A DNA stretch of 64,000 nucleotides. Origin: Bacteroidales bacterium UBA1181. GTDB lineage: Bacteria > Bacteroidota > Bacteroidia > Bacteroidales > Paludibacteraceae. Position 1 is the first letter of the stretch. Each line of letters begins with the position of its first letter. Shown piece after piece: positions 38,231 to 46,761 of this stretch. The stretch is taken from positions 123,260 to 187,259 of the forward strand of contig DBYR01000018.1 of assembly GCA_002310215.1 (NCBI GenBank), written 5' to 3'. The notes under the pieces were generated by a model. It saw only the letters and a program-made list of their open reading frames with translations. It was not told the DNA's origin and ran no database searches. A program made the position numbers and the translations under genes.

Positions 38231-39937
38231 TCACCAGAATATTTGAGAGTTATACTCCGCCACGTTGCCGCAATTATCCTTCACGACAATCCGTAGCGAA
38301 TGATTTTTATTTCTTTCCACCAGATGGCTATCCATCCAAAAGGTGATAAGGCGTGTCTTATAATCGAACTCGAACATCACCCACTTGTCATCAATGTATC
38401 CGTCGTAGGAAGCGATACCAGACTGTGCATCATTGATTTTGAAGCGCAAGAAAGGCTGGTTCGCCAAGTTCTTCGTATGCACAGGCAATATGACAGGCTT
38501 CACGGAATCCGCCGCCACAGCGAACCGTCCGAAGGTATTGGTACGTCCGACCACATACCCGTTATTGTAATTAGCGAGCACCGCCCCCGCAGGCAATCCC
38601 TTGTCGGTTACCTTCGAGATGTAGTATTTGGACTTATCCTTCAACGAATCTTTCGTGACACGGAGGGAGATATCGCAGAAACAATGGAGCGGAGCGTACC
38701 ATGAACCGATTTGATGGATATCAGAGTAAAAACCGGATCGGGTCGGAGTCATCCGCGAATAATTCTCCGGCACATCCGTGTAGAGCGCATTGGCCGGAAG
38801 CTGCAGTGCGAAATCCTCCTTCACGATGAATTTAGCATCACCACAACGTATCAGGCTGTCGGCAGGCAAGGTATTCCGTTCCCAACTGGTTTTCTTCCCG
38901 TGGATAGTAAAGGAGAACTGGTCCGATTTGCCGAAGTCGTCCGTCACGACATACTTCACCTCGTAGGCTTTCTCTTTGTCGATGAAGAATGTGCCGGACA
39001 AACCGTCATGCAGATGCAACGGGCTATTTTTGTCCTTAAAAGACTTCATGAAGAATTCCCCAGTAGAGAGTTGCTGAGCGTAATCGATGAAACCATTCAG
39101 CGCGCGCGTGTCGGCGAACTTAATATTCGTGATGGTGACATCGGAGATCAACGTATTATCCACATAGAGTTTCAGGTTCCTTGGCGTATATTTAAAGGAA
39201 GTGTTCGACATGAAATCGACAGCTTTCACGGCGAATCCCAGTTTTCCCCATGCATTGATATGTTGTCCGTTCTTCAGGACCCTCTGTCTCGCCTTGTTGA
39301 CGATTATATTGTAACGTTGCTCCTTCTGGTCATTCACGCGTCCCTCATCATCCAATCCATATATTTTCACAGCGTTAATACGAGGGGCACGTTCGTCCTT
39401 AAGTCCGAAGTACTTGTTCAGCAAGAGAGGGTTCTGCAATGCCTGGTCCTCCGTGCGTCGGATCTCGAAATGGAGGTGAGGGCCTCCCGACGCACCCGTA
39501 TTGCCCGAGATAGCGAACTGTTCACCCTTCTTCACCATAATATCATTAGGAGAGAATTCCATATCGACCTCAAACTTCATATCGGCATATTGCTTAGCCT
39601 TCACGATGGAATCTATGCGCGGGACGAACCCGTTCAGATGTCCGTACACCGACGTGAAGCCATTGGGATGAGCGATGTGAACGCACTTGCCATAACCAGT
39701 CCTGCTAATGGAAATCTTAGAAATATAACCGTCAGCCACCGCATAGATGGGTTTATTCTCCTCCCCGTTCGTCCGGAAATCCAGGCCACCATGGAAATGG
39801 TTTCTCCTCATCTCGGCGAAGCTACCGCTCAAGGTAGTCTCGAAATCAAGAGGAGAGCAAATCTGCCAATTACCGAATTGCGCGGACGAATTCACATACA
39901 CAGCCACAAAAACCAACAAAAAAAAGAAATTTCTCAT
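38231..39937 (-). CDS. M23 family (LytM-like) cell-wall metallopeptidase
   Basis: The 568 residues begin with a signal peptide (MRNFFFLLVFVAVYVNSSA, then QFGN). An M23 LytM domain follows with the zinc ligands and catalytic residues in place: HxGGxD at His49/Asp53, YGHL at His100 and HLHFE at His154/His156. M23 enzymes cut peptide cross-links of peptidoglycan in the periplasm. About 400 further residues form beta-rich regions (likely Ig-like) seen in the large Bacteroidetes M23 proteins. The GTG at 39940 was passed over for the ATG at 39937. It is first gene of a pair with the C69 homologue, which starts 2 nt after its stop; both act on peptides or cell wall outside the cytoplasm. Confidence 0.9.
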   Translation of the reverse strand: MRNFFFLLVFVAVYVNSSAQFGNWQICSPLDFETTLSGSFAEMRRNHFHGGLDFRTNGEENKPIYAVADGYISKISISRTGYGKCVHIAHPNGFTSVYGHLNGFVPRIDSIVKAKQYADMKFEVDMEFSPNDIMVKKGEQFAISGNTGASGGPHLHFEIRRTEDQALQNPLLLNKYFGLKDERAPRINAVKIYGLDDEGRVNDQKEQRYNIIVNKARQRVLKNGQHINAWGKLGFAVKAVDFMSNTSFKYTPRNLKLYVDNTLISDVTITNIKFADTRALNGFIDYAQQLSTGEFFMKSFKDKNSPLHLHDGLSGTFFIDKEKAYEVKYVVTDDFGKSDQFSFTIHGKKTSWERNTLPADSLIRCGDAKFIVKEDFALQLPANALYTDVPENYSRMTPTRSGFYSDIHQIGSWYAPLHCFCDISLRVTKDSLKDKSKYYISKVTDKGLPAGAVLANYNNGYVVGRTNTFGRFAVAADSVKPVILPVHTKNLANQPFLRFKINDAQSGIASYDGYIDDKWVMFEFDYKTRLITFWMDSHLVERNKNHSLRIVVKDNCGNVAEYNSQIFW

Positions 39938-39962
39938 CACTTAACACGCTTTTTATCCATTG

Positions 39963-39970
39963 CAAAAATA
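39963..39970 (-). promoter_or_regulatory. Promoter -7 box TATTTTTG for the M23-C69 pair
   Basis: This is a perfect TAnnTTTG on the minus strand, 26 nt from the ATG. A TTG at 39995-39993 is 22 nt upstream, slightly longer than usual. Confidence 0.5.
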
Positions 39971-40086
39971 CCAATTCTGTCCGACATTAAACCAAGAAAC
40001 GGCAAAACATAGGAAACAAAAGCCCCCATTTTTAGATTTGTTAAGGATTATTTCAGGAGGAGCGCGTCAAAATATCCCAAAATTTA

Positions 40087-40094
40087 TAAATTTG
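40087..40094 (+). promoter_or_regulatory. Promoter -7 box TAAATTTG for the first DUF1573 gene
   Basis: This is a perfect TAnnTTTG, 76 nt before the ATG at 40171. No good -33 element was seen. Confidence 0.5.
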
Positions 40095-40170
40095 CATTTC
40101 GAAAAAACAAGAGTCGATTCGACTCCAAGAGACAATAGGGAAAGAAATGTTTAATATTAAATAAAAAGAA

Positions 40171-41280
40171 ATGAAAAAGTTGTTATTTTCTTTTATCGCA
40201 TTGTTCGCAGGAATTGCGACTATGTTTGCAGATGGTGCGCCGGAAATCTCTTTCGAAGAGATTATCCATGACTTTGGAACATTCCCAGAGGAGAACGGCA
40301 AGGTTTCATGCACATTCGAGTTCAAGAACGTCGGCAGCGCCGATTTGGTTCTCCAAAGTGTGAAAGCTTCTTGCGGTTGTACTACTCCTGAATGGACCAA
40401 AGAACCTGTTAAACCAGGAGAGAAAGGTGTGGTAAAAGCCACTTACAATGCAACAGGCCGTCCGGGATCATTCACCAAGACCATCACCGTGAAATCAAAC
40501 GCTGGAGAGAAGAGATTGACCATCAAGGGTGAGGTAATCCCTAAGGCTCAGAAAGTGGAGGATAAATATCCATTCGAGGTGAATGGCCTTCGTCTGATGA
40601 AGAAGAACTGCTACTTCAACACTATTTACTTCACAGACGACGTTAACGCGAAGAAGGATGCAAAAGCAAAGCCACAGAGCAAGACTGAGGTGATTGAGAT
40701 CATCAACAACGGCAAGGAGGACATCAAGGTTTCCTTTGAGAACGGAAATCCTAAATTGGTTTCTGTAAAGGCAACTCCTGAAGTATTGAAAGCCGGAGAG
40801 AGAGGTAGCATCGAGGTCACTGTTGACCCGAAGGATTCTGGCGTTTGGGGCACTTTCAAAAAGACTTTGAAGGTTAAGGCAAACGGCAAAACCGCCGACT
40901 TCGACATCACCCTTTACGGAAACGTGGCAGAGGACTTCTCCTTCATGACTCCAGAGGACAAGGCAGACGCTCCTGTATTGACAGTCGGCAACGCCATCTC
41001 TCTCGAGCCAATCGAATTAGGCAAGACGAAGACCTTCAAATTCAAAGTACAGAACACAGGAAAGAAACCTCTCATCATCCGTTCTTCTCACTGCGACGCT
41101 GAAGGATTCTCCGTTAAGGCTCCAACTAAGCCAATCAAGGCCGGTAAGGATGGAGAGATTTATGTGACGGTCAACACGGCTAACTCAAAAGCTGGCAAAT
41201 ACAGCCAAAGGCTGACATTAACCACCAATGACCCTAACCGTAGCACGTTCGTAATCAACTTGGTCGGCGAGATCAAATAA
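40171..41280 (+). CDS. Exported DUF1573 protein, three Ig-like domains
   Basis: The 369 residues begin with a signal peptide (MKKLLFSFIALFAGIATMFA) and contain about three Ig-like domains (~25-125, 130-245, 250-369). The first carries the DUF1573 signature with a Cys-Gly-Cys pair: VKASCGCTTPEWTKEPVKPGEKG. DUF1573 proteins are abundant exported or periplasmic proteins of Bacteroidetes with no settled function; the CGC pair could be a redox or metal site. The codon use looks like that of a well-expressed gene (many AAG, GGT, CCA). The gene is monocistronic by its own promoter and strong terminator, but lies just upstream of a thioredoxin/CcdA pair and a second DUF1573 gene. Confidence 0.88.
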   Translation: MKKLLFSFIALFAGIATMFADGAPEISFEEIIHDFGTFPEENGKVSCTFEFKNVGSADLVLQSVKASCGCTTPEWTKEPVKPGEKGVVKATYNATGRPGSFTKTITVKSNAGEKRLTIKGEVIPKAQKVEDKYPFEVNGLRLMKKNCYFNTIYFTDDVNAKKDAKAKPQSKTEVIEIINNGKEDIKVSFENGNPKLVSVKATPEVLKAGERGSIEVTVDPKDSGVWGTFKKTLKVKANGKTADFDITLYGNVAEDFSFMTPEDKADAPVLTVGNAISLEPIELGKTKTFKFKVQNTGKKPLIIRSSHCDAEGFSVKAPTKPIKAGKDGEIYVTVNTANSKAGKYSQRLTLTTNDPNRSTFVINLVGEIK

Positions 41281-41302
41281 TCCGTCCATAAAATAATGAT
41301 TC

Positions 41303-41342
41303 AGCGATAGGGATAGCCAGTTTATCCCTATCGCTTTTTTTT
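41303..41342 (+). terminator. Intrinsic terminator after the first DUF1573 gene
   Basis: AGCGATAGGGATA at 41303-41315 is perfectly inverted at 41323-41335 and runs into an eight-T tract (41335-41342). Confidence 0.9.
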
Positions 41343-41343
41343 A

Positions 41344-41351
41344 TACCTTTG
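41344..41351 (+). promoter_or_regulatory. Promoter -7 box TACCTTTG for the thioredoxin-CcdA-DUF1573 unit
   Basis: This is a perfect TAnnTTTG directly after the terminator T-tract, with TTTA 19 nt upstream as a weak -33. Transcription would start a few nt before the GTG at 41367, giving a very short leader. Confidence 0.5.
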
Positions 41352-41366
41352 CCAAAAAATTAATCG

Positions 41367-42464
41367 GTGAGGAATTGCTTCTTATTCATATTGTTTCTAC
41401 TCCTTTTCACCGCTTGTGGAAAGAAGGACAGATACGTCATCCACGGAAACCTGCGATGCGTGAGCGCCAAAGAGGTCTATATGTTGGAGATGAATCAGTT
41501 GGGCGAAATGGTCACCATCGACAGCACAACCATCCATAACGGCGACTTCAAATTCAGAGGGCATGTGGAGTACCCCACCATGCGGTTCATCAGAGTGGGC
41601 TCCGGACGCCCGTTCGACGTGTTTGTGGAGAACGAAGAGATAAACATCCGTGGCTCTGTACTATACCCTGACGAAATAACTGTCTCAGGCTCCAACTCAC
41701 AGGCGGAGCTGAACTTCCTGATGAGCGAATACAAAAACATCTCCAACAAAAGGAGTTCCATATTGGTGAAACTATCCAATGCGAAGAAACAGCGAGACCC
41801 TCAACTGGTGAAGACCCTCACCAAGCACTACGAGACACTGCCCGACTCTCTGCTCTCCATCACAGAACGGTTCGTCGCCAGCAACCCCACCTCCATCGGC
41901 GCCGCTTACTTCGTATGTTCACTTTCAGAATCCTTCTCCATGGCTAAGCTGGAAAGCATCATCAAACGATTCGATCCTTCCATCGCCAACTCGCAGTACG
42001 TCAAATACCTGAACGACGAACTCGCGCTCACAAAGAAATTCGCAGTCGGTTCGGAAGCGCCGGACTTTAATCTGACCACCATAGAAGGAGACTCCATCAC
42101 CTTGGAAAAATACAAGGGAAAATACCTCTACATCGACTTCGGCGCATCATGGTGCAAGGAGACGGCGGAAAGGAACGAGGTGTTGCTGGACCTTTACCAC
42201 CGATACCATCCCATGGGGTTGGAAATCCTCTCCGTTTCCCTCGACTCGGACGAGGACGAATGGCACGACTTCGCCTGCCGGGAGCCCGAACTTCCTTGGG
42301 AACAAGCCTCCGACCTACTCTATTGGGCAAGCCCCATCACAAAGCAATACAGAATCAATCAGATCCCTTACGGCGTGCTGGTCAGTCCAGAAGGGGAAGT
42401 ACTGCTGATTGATGATAAAAAAATCAACTTGGGAAACCATCTAAGGAAAAAATTCGGACGATAA
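41367..42464 (+). CDS. DUF4369/TlpA-like thioredoxin-fold lipoprotein with WCKET active site
   Basis: The 365 residues start at GTG. The N-terminus is a lipoprotein signal with lipobox LFTAC, so the protein should be anchored in a membrane facing the periplasm. A DUF4369 domain (~20-120) and a helical spacer precede a TlpA/AhpC-type thioredoxin domain (~225-365: SEAPDFNLTTIEGD, DFGASWCKETAE, cis-Pro in QIPYGVLV). The usual WCxxC is WCKET: Cys263 is present but the second Cys is Thr266, so it cannot make the normal intramolecular disulfide. It might act as a monothiol reductase or rely on a partner Cys. The downstream CcdA-like gene starts 1 nt after its stop, implying shared function. Confidence 0.85.
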   Translation: MRNCFLFILFLLLFTACGKKDRYVIHGNLRCVSAKEVYMLEMNQLGEMVTIDSTTIHNGDFKFRGHVEYPTMRFIRVGSGRPFDVFVENEEINIRGSVLYPDEITVSGSNSQAELNFLMSEYKNISNKRSSILVKLSNAKKQRDPQLVKTLTKHYETLPDSLLSITERFVASNPTSIGAAYFVCSLSESFSMAKLESIIKRFDPSIANSQYVKYLNDELALTKKFAVGSEAPDFNLTTIEGDSITLEKYKGKYLYIDFGASWCKETAERNEVLLDLYHRYHPMGLEILSVSLDSDEDEWHDFACREPELPWEQASDLLYWASPITKQYRINQIPYGVLVSPEGEVLLIDDKKINLGNHLRKKFGR

Positions 42465-42465
42465 C

Positions 42466-43167
42466 ATGGACTTCATATCACACTTGCATGGCTGGGAACA
42501 TCTTTGGATAAGCTCCATCATTTGGGGGCTCATCGTCTCCGTATGCCCCTGCACAATGGCCGCCAATATCACAGCCATCACAGCGATGTCCAAGGACGGG
42601 GAAGGCAGGCGAAGCGTATTCACGAGAGGCATCGCCTACGCCATCGGCAGAGCCACAGCCTACATTCTATTGGGCATCCTGCTCTTCAGCTTCGCCCAAG
42701 GGCTACACATCGGGGAATCATTCCAACACCTATTCGGTCTCTTCCTCGGACCCATACTCGTCCTCATCGGAATCCTGATGCTGGATATCATCCACATCCA
42801 TGGATTGGCGGACAGATGCATGGTAGTGTTCAACAAAATGGTCAAGCAATTCGGATTCTGGAAATCCTTCCTGCTCGGCATACTGTTGGCCTTCGCCTTC
42901 TGCCCCTACAGCGCGACCATCTACTTCGGCGTCGTCATCCCCTCTTCCCTATCGGCAGAGAACGGATACATCGTGCCGATTGTATTCGCCATCGGAGCGA
43001 CGATACCCGTCCTGCTATTGGCTTGGATTTTTGCGTTCAGCATGGACACGGCGAAAAAGACATTGGAGAAATTCCAGCACTATGAGCTCTGGTTCAGACG
43101 TATTTTAGCCATACTCTTCATTATATCAGGAATTTTGTTTATCTTAGAGTATTACTTTGAACATTAA
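42466..43167 (+). CDS. CcdA/DsbD-like membrane electron transporter
   Basis: The 233 residues have about six hydrophobic membrane segments. Two Cys-containing motifs lie in membrane helices: SVCPCTMAANITA near residue 25 and FAFCPYSATIYFG near residue 145. Paired Cys in these positions is the mark of the CcdA/DsbD family, which passes electrons from cytoplasmic thioredoxin to periplasmic thiol proteins. Annotation pipelines also call such proteins SafE/TauE-like or aromatic arsenical permeases (ArsG); the Cys motifs favour the redox role. A His-rich N-terminus (HLHGWEHLW) is notable. It is tightly linked to the upstream thioredoxin-like lipoprotein (1 nt) and the downstream DUF1573 gene (11 nt). 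Confidence 0.75.
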   Translation: MDFISHLHGWEHLWISSIIWGLIVSVCPCTMAANITAITAMSKDGEGRRSVFTRGIAYAIGRATAYILLGILLFSFAQGLHIGESFQHLFGLFLGPILVLIGILMLDIIHIHGLADRCMVVFNKMVKQFGFWKSFLLGILLAFAFCPYSATIYFGVVIPSSLSAENGYIVPIVFAIGATIPVLLLAWIFAFSMDTAKKTLEKFQHYELWFRRILAILFIISGILFILEYYFEH

Positions 43168-43178
43168 AAATTAGCAGC

Positions 43179-43556
43179 ATGAAAAAACTTTTTTTATTCC
43201 TGATAGTTTCATTGCCTCTCGCCATGACGCAAGCGGCAGAGAAGGCAAAAATCGTATTTGAAGAGACCTCCTATGTCTTTTCGGACAATGTGTTGGGTGA
43301 GACATCCGAGCACGTCTTTGTGTTCAAGAACGAAGGGAAAGCACCGCTTGTCGTATCCGACGCTATTCCGTCCTGCGGCTGTGTGAAACCTTCATGGACC
43401 CGCAGACCGGTAGCCCCAGGCGACACAGGCTCTGTCCATGTATACTACACCAGCAAAGTGAGCGGAGCCTTCCACAAAACCATCAAGATATACTCTAACA
43501 CGAGCGGCAAGAAACCTGTCCTGACCATTTCTGGAGAAACCAAGGCGGGGAAATAA
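43179..43556 (+). CDS. Single-domain DUF1573 protein
   Basis: The 125 residues consist of a signal peptide (~1-19, cut near QAA) and one DUF1573 Ig-like domain. The domain keeps the Cys-Gly-Cys signature AIPSCGCVKPSWTRRPVAPGDTG, as in the larger protein encoded upstream. It is last gene of the unit with the thioredoxin-like lipoprotein and the CcdA-like transporter. That placement suggests, but does not show, that its CGC thiols are a substrate of the electron relay. A hairpin terminator follows. Confidence 0.85.
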   Translation: MKKLFLFLIVSLPLAMTQAAEKAKIVFEETSYVFSDNVLGETSEHVFVFKNEGKAPLVVSDAIPSCGCVKPSWTRRPVAPGDTGSVHVYYTSKVSGAFHKTIKIYSNTSGKKPVLTISGETKAGK

Positions 43557-43583
43557 AAGGGCAAAGGAATATATCTAAACAGG

Positions 43584-43621
43584 ATGAACCCCGAAAGGCA
43601 CAAGTGTCTTCCGGGGTTCAT
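43584..43621. terminator. Hairpin between converging DUF1573 and metE genes
   Basis: ATGAACCCCG at 43584-43593 pairs with CGGGGTTCAT at 43612-43621, followed by TTCCTCTT on the plus strand. It probably serves both directions. Confidence 0.6.
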
Positions 43622-43649
43622 TTCCTCTTGGTGGAACGGAGGGACAAAC

Positions 43650-45941
43650 CTATCCCCTTAATTTCTTCGCAGCCTCCACCATGTTCCGCAATGAGGCTTC
43701 CGTCTCAGCCCAACCACGCGTCTTAAGACCGCAATCCGGGTTCACCCAGAGTTGAGCAGGATTGATGACCTGAGCCGCCTTGCGCATAAGAGCCACCATC
43801 TCGTCAACAGAAGGCACACGAGGAGAATGGATGTCGTAAACGCCAGGACCGATCTCGTTAGGGTACTTGAACTTCACGAAGGCATCCAGCAGCTCCATCT
43901 GGCTACGGGCGCACTCGATGGTGATCACATCAGCATCCATCATGGCGATATGGTCAATGATATCATTGAACTCGCTGTAGCACATGTGCGTGTGGATCTG
44001 CGTCTCGTCTTTCACACCCGATGCGGAGATACGGAAAGCCTCCACCGCGCTGTCGAGATATGCCTTCCTGTCTCTTTTCCTGAGCGGCAATCCCTCACGG
44101 ATAGCAGGCTCATCGATCTGAATCACCTTGATACCCGCCTTTTCGAGGTCGACCACCTCGTCACGGATAGCCAGTGCGATCTGCTTCATCGTAACCGCCC
44201 TTGGCTGGTCGTTACGCACAAAGCTCCATTGCAATATAGTGACTGGACCAGTAAGCATGCCCTTGACGGGTTTATCCGTTAGGCTCTGCGCATACGTTAT
44301 CCAATCTATCGTCATAGCATTAGGTCTAGATACATCTCCGAAGATAACTGGAGGCTTCACGCAACGGCTACCATAGCTCTGCACCCATCCGTTCTGCGTG
44401 AAAGCGAAGCCGCTCAACTGCTCGCCGAAATACTCCACCATGTCATTGCGCTCAGACTCGCCATGGACGAGGACGTCAAGGCCAATCTCCTCCTGCTTGC
44501 GGATCGTCTTCTCGATTTCGCCTTTCAGCAAGTTAGTGTACTCAACCTTTGTGATCTCGCCCTTCTTGAATTTGCTTCGCCATGAGCGGACCTCCACCGT
44601 CTGAGGGAATGAACCGATTGTGGTAGTCGGGAAGAGAGGGAGGTTGAGCACCTTACGCTGCACTTGGATACGAGTCGCGAACGGGCTGTTCCTTCGTGCG
44701 AAATCAGGCGTGATACCCGCCATTCTTCTCCTCACCTCCGCATTGTTCGTCAAGCCCGACGAGCGGCGATTCTCTATGTCGACAATATTGTTCTGCAAAG
44801 CCACCTTCGCCTTCTCAGACGGAGCGTTGTCCGCAAGATCTGCCAGCGTCGCCACCTCAGCCACCTTCTGACGGGCGAAGGCCATCCATCGTTTCACCTC
44901 GCCAGGCAATGACTTCTCGTTCTTCTCGTTCTCCAAATCGAATGGGGAGTGGAGCAACGAGCAACTCGTGGAGATGATCACACGATCCTCGCCCAACAAA
45001 TGCTTCACACCCTCGATGATCTCAAGGGATTGGACGAAATCATTCTTCCAGATGTTCCTTCCGTCGACCACACCCAAGCTCAACACCGTGTTTCCCTTTA
45101 AACGGGCGACCACATCCTTCCATTGTTGAGGAGCACGCACAAGGTCTATATGCAACACACTGACATTAAGATCAACGGCAAGATCCGTATTATCCGCAAG
45201 GCTGTCGAAATAGGTGGCGAGAATAACCTTTAGCTTTGTGCTCTTAACGATCTCCGCATAGACTTTGCGATAGAGGTCCTTGATATCCTCGTTGATATCC
45301 GTGGCAAGAATCGGTTCGTCTATCTGAACATACTCCGCACCAACGGCTTCAAGTTGTTTCAGCATTTCCACATAGACAGGCAATAATCTGTCAATCAAAT
45401 CGATACGGCTGAATCCCTTCTCTTTTTCTTTGCCTAAGAGCAAATAGGTGACCGGACCGATCAACACAGGCTTGGTTTTGATGCCGAGGGCAAGCGCCTC
45501 TTTGAACTCTTCGGCAGCTTTGTTATACAAGAGCGTAAACTCCTGATTTTTGGTAAATTCGGGAACGATGTAATGGTAATTCGTATCGAACCATTTTGTC
45601 ATCTCCATGGCCGTCACATCAATACCATTCTTCTGAAATCCGTGGGCCATCGCGAAATAGAGATCCAGTCTATCGTTCCTCAACGCATTGTAACGCTCAG
45701 GAATGGCGCCGACGCAAAGAGACATGTCGAGCGTCTGGTCATAGAACGAGAAGTCATTGCTCGGAATCAACGTGATACCGGCCTCCTTTTGCAGTGTCCA
45801 ATTACTTCTACGGATTTCGGCCGCAACTTTCAACAAATCCTCCTTCGAGGCTTTACCGGCCCAATAGGCCTCTTCAATTTTCTTTAATTCACGATTGGCA
45901 CCCACACGCGGATAACCCAAAATATTTGTTTTTAACGACAT
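43650..45941 (-). CDS. metE: Cobalamin-independent methionine synthase
   Basis: The 763 residues are the standard MetE length. The N-terminal half (GYPRVGANRELKKIEEAYW) and the C-terminal catalytic half are both present. The zinc site is intact: HTHMCYSEF provides His and Cys, and VNPDCGLKTRGW the second Cys. Other signatures include TTTIGSFPQT, LVHGESERNDMVEYFGEQL and QIDEPAIREGLPLR. It transfers a methyl group from 5-methyltetrahydropteroyl-triglutamate to homocysteine, the last step of methionine synthesis, without B12. It is divergent from an Lrp/AsnC regulator across a 178-bp gap. The predicted leader is only ~50 nt, too short for a known SAM riboswitch. Confidence 0.97.
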   Translation of the reverse strand: MSLKTNILGYPRVGANRELKKIEEAYWAGKASKEDLLKVAAEIRRSNWTLQKEAGITLIPSNDFSFYDQTLDMSLCVGAIPERYNALRNDRLDLYFAMAHGFQKNGIDVTAMEMTKWFDTNYHYIVPEFTKNQEFTLLYNKAAEEFKEALALGIKTKPVLIGPVTYLLLGKEKEKGFSRIDLIDRLLPVYVEMLKQLEAVGAEYVQIDEPILATDINEDIKDLYRKVYAEIVKSTKLKVILATYFDSLADNTDLAVDLNVSVLHIDLVRAPQQWKDVVARLKGNTVLSLGVVDGRNIWKNDFVQSLEIIEGVKHLLGEDRVIISTSCSLLHSPFDLENEKNEKSLPGEVKRWMAFARQKVAEVATLADLADNAPSEKAKVALQNNIVDIENRRSSGLTNNAEVRRRMAGITPDFARRNSPFATRIQVQRKVLNLPLFPTTTIGSFPQTVEVRSWRSKFKKGEITKVEYTNLLKGEIEKTIRKQEEIGLDVLVHGESERNDMVEYFGEQLSGFAFTQNGWVQSYGSRCVKPPVIFGDVSRPNAMTIDWITYAQSLTDKPVKGMLTGPVTILQWSFVRNDQPRAVTMKQIALAIRDEVVDLEKAGIKVIQIDEPAIREGLPLRKRDRKAYLDSAVEAFRISASGVKDETQIHTHMCYSEFNDIIDHIAMMDADVITIECARSQMELLDAFVKFKYPNEIGPGVYDIHSPRVPSVDEMVALMRKAAQVINPAQLWVNPDCGLKTRGWAETEASLRNMVEAAKKLRG

Positions 45942-45997
45942 ATATTCTCAACACTGATTAAATTAAAAAATTATTTTACTTTGTTGCAATTGCGCTG

Positions 45998-46005
45998 CAA
46001 ATGTA
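45998..46005 (-). promoter_or_regulatory. metE promoter, -7 box TACATTTG
   Basis: This is a perfect TAnnTTTG on the minus strand, 57 nt before the metE ATG. TTTA 18 nt upstream is a weak -33 candidate. Confidence 0.5.
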
Positions 46006-46058
46006 CCCATTACTTTTAAACCATAAATATATTTTGTTCAATTCGGTAAAATATGCTT

Positions 46059-46070
46059 ATTTTGCAAAAT
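46059..46070. promoter_or_regulatory. Palindrome ATTTTGCAAAAT between metE and the Lrp-family gene
   Basis: This 12-bp perfect palindrome is flanked by TGCTT on the left and, after CA, AAGCA on the right, extending the symmetry. It sits about 50 nt upstream of the regulator ATG and 55 nt upstream of the metE -7 box, a plausible site for Lrp/AsnC binding. Confidence 0.45.
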
Positions 46071-46119
46071 CAAAGCACTAACACAAGAATATTATACTGA
46101 AAAATACAATTTTTACAAA

Positions 46120-46602
46120 ATGGAAAACGGCTACAAGTTGGACGAGACGGACATACGTATCCTGCAAGAACTGCAAAAAAACTCACAATTGACGGTAAAA
46201 GAGTTGGCGTCGAAGGTTCATCTATCCCCTTCCCCCACCTTCGAGCGGCAGAAACGGTTGGAGCGAGAGGGGTACATCACCCGATACATGGCGGTGGTGG
46301 ACGCTAAGAAAGTGGGCAATGGCATCATGGTGCTCTGCAACATCCGCCTGAAGCAACACTCCGAGGAGATGATCCAGCAGTTCATGGACGCAGTTCAGGA
46401 CATCGAGGAGATCACTGAATGTTTCAACACCAGCGGCGACTACGATTTCATCATCAAGGTTTTCGCGCGGGACATGTACGCATACCAACAATTTATGCAG
46501 CACAAGCTTGGTGCGATCAGTTGCTTAGGAAGTTTGCATAGCGTCTTCGTCATGTGCGAGACCAAAAACACACGTGGCGTACCGATTGTAGCGGAGAAGT
46601 AG
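46120..46602 (+). CDS. Lrp/AsnC family transcriptional regulator
   Basis: The 160 residues consist of an N-terminal winged helix-turn-helix (~8-60: LDETDIRILQELQKNSQLTV, KELASKVHLSPSPTFERQKRL) and a C-terminal RAM ligand-binding/oligomerisation domain (~70-150: ITECFNTSGDYDFIIKVFARD). Members bind amino acids and regulate amino-acid metabolism, often their own gene and a divergent neighbour. Its position back-to-back with metE suggests control of methionine synthesis; this is inference. The ATG lies downstream of a palindrome that may be its operator. No clear TAnnTTTG was found for it; off-by-one forms lie at about 46028-46036 and 46057-46064. Confidence 0.92.
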   Translation: MENGYKLDETDIRILQELQKNSQLTVKELASKVHLSPSPTFERQKRLEREGYITRYMAVVDAKKVGNGIMVLCNIRLKQHSEEMIQQFMDAVQDIEEITECFNTSGDYDFIIKVFARDMYAYQQFMQHKLGAISCLGSLHSVFVMCETKNTRGVPIVAEK

Positions 46603-46695
46603 ATTCGTTCCATCCTATAGCGTGAAACAAGGATAGGCATCACAAGCATCATCCACAGGCATATATTTCACGAAAGCAGAAGAGAAGAAACAGAA

Positions 46696-46733
46696 GAGGG
46701 CACGTCGCCATTTTTCAAGTCCGACATGCCCTC
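46696..46733 (-). terminator. Terminator downstream of pgk
   Basis: GAGGGCACGTCG at 46696-46707 pairs with CGACATGCCCTC at 46722-46733 with one mismatch. On the minus strand it is followed by a CT-rich run. Confidence 0.6.
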
Positions 46734-46761
46734 TATCTATTTATTATATCCTCAACGGGGA

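Noticed and set aside
36657..38246. A 529-codon plus-strand frame
   Set aside because: It is antisense to the C69-family gene and shows no recognisable domain; it is a by-product of codon bias.
38711..40012. A 433-codon plus-strand frame
   Set aside because: It is antisense to the M23 peptidase gene, with no signal peptide or domain.
45942..45997. SAM riboswitch upstream of metE
   Set aside because: The predicted leader is about 50 nt, too short for a SAM-I or SAM-I/IV aptamer, and no conserved core was seen.
46603..46660. Terminator hairpin directly after the Lrp-family gene
   Set aside because: Only weak, interrupted pairing (CCTAT with ATAGG) was found.
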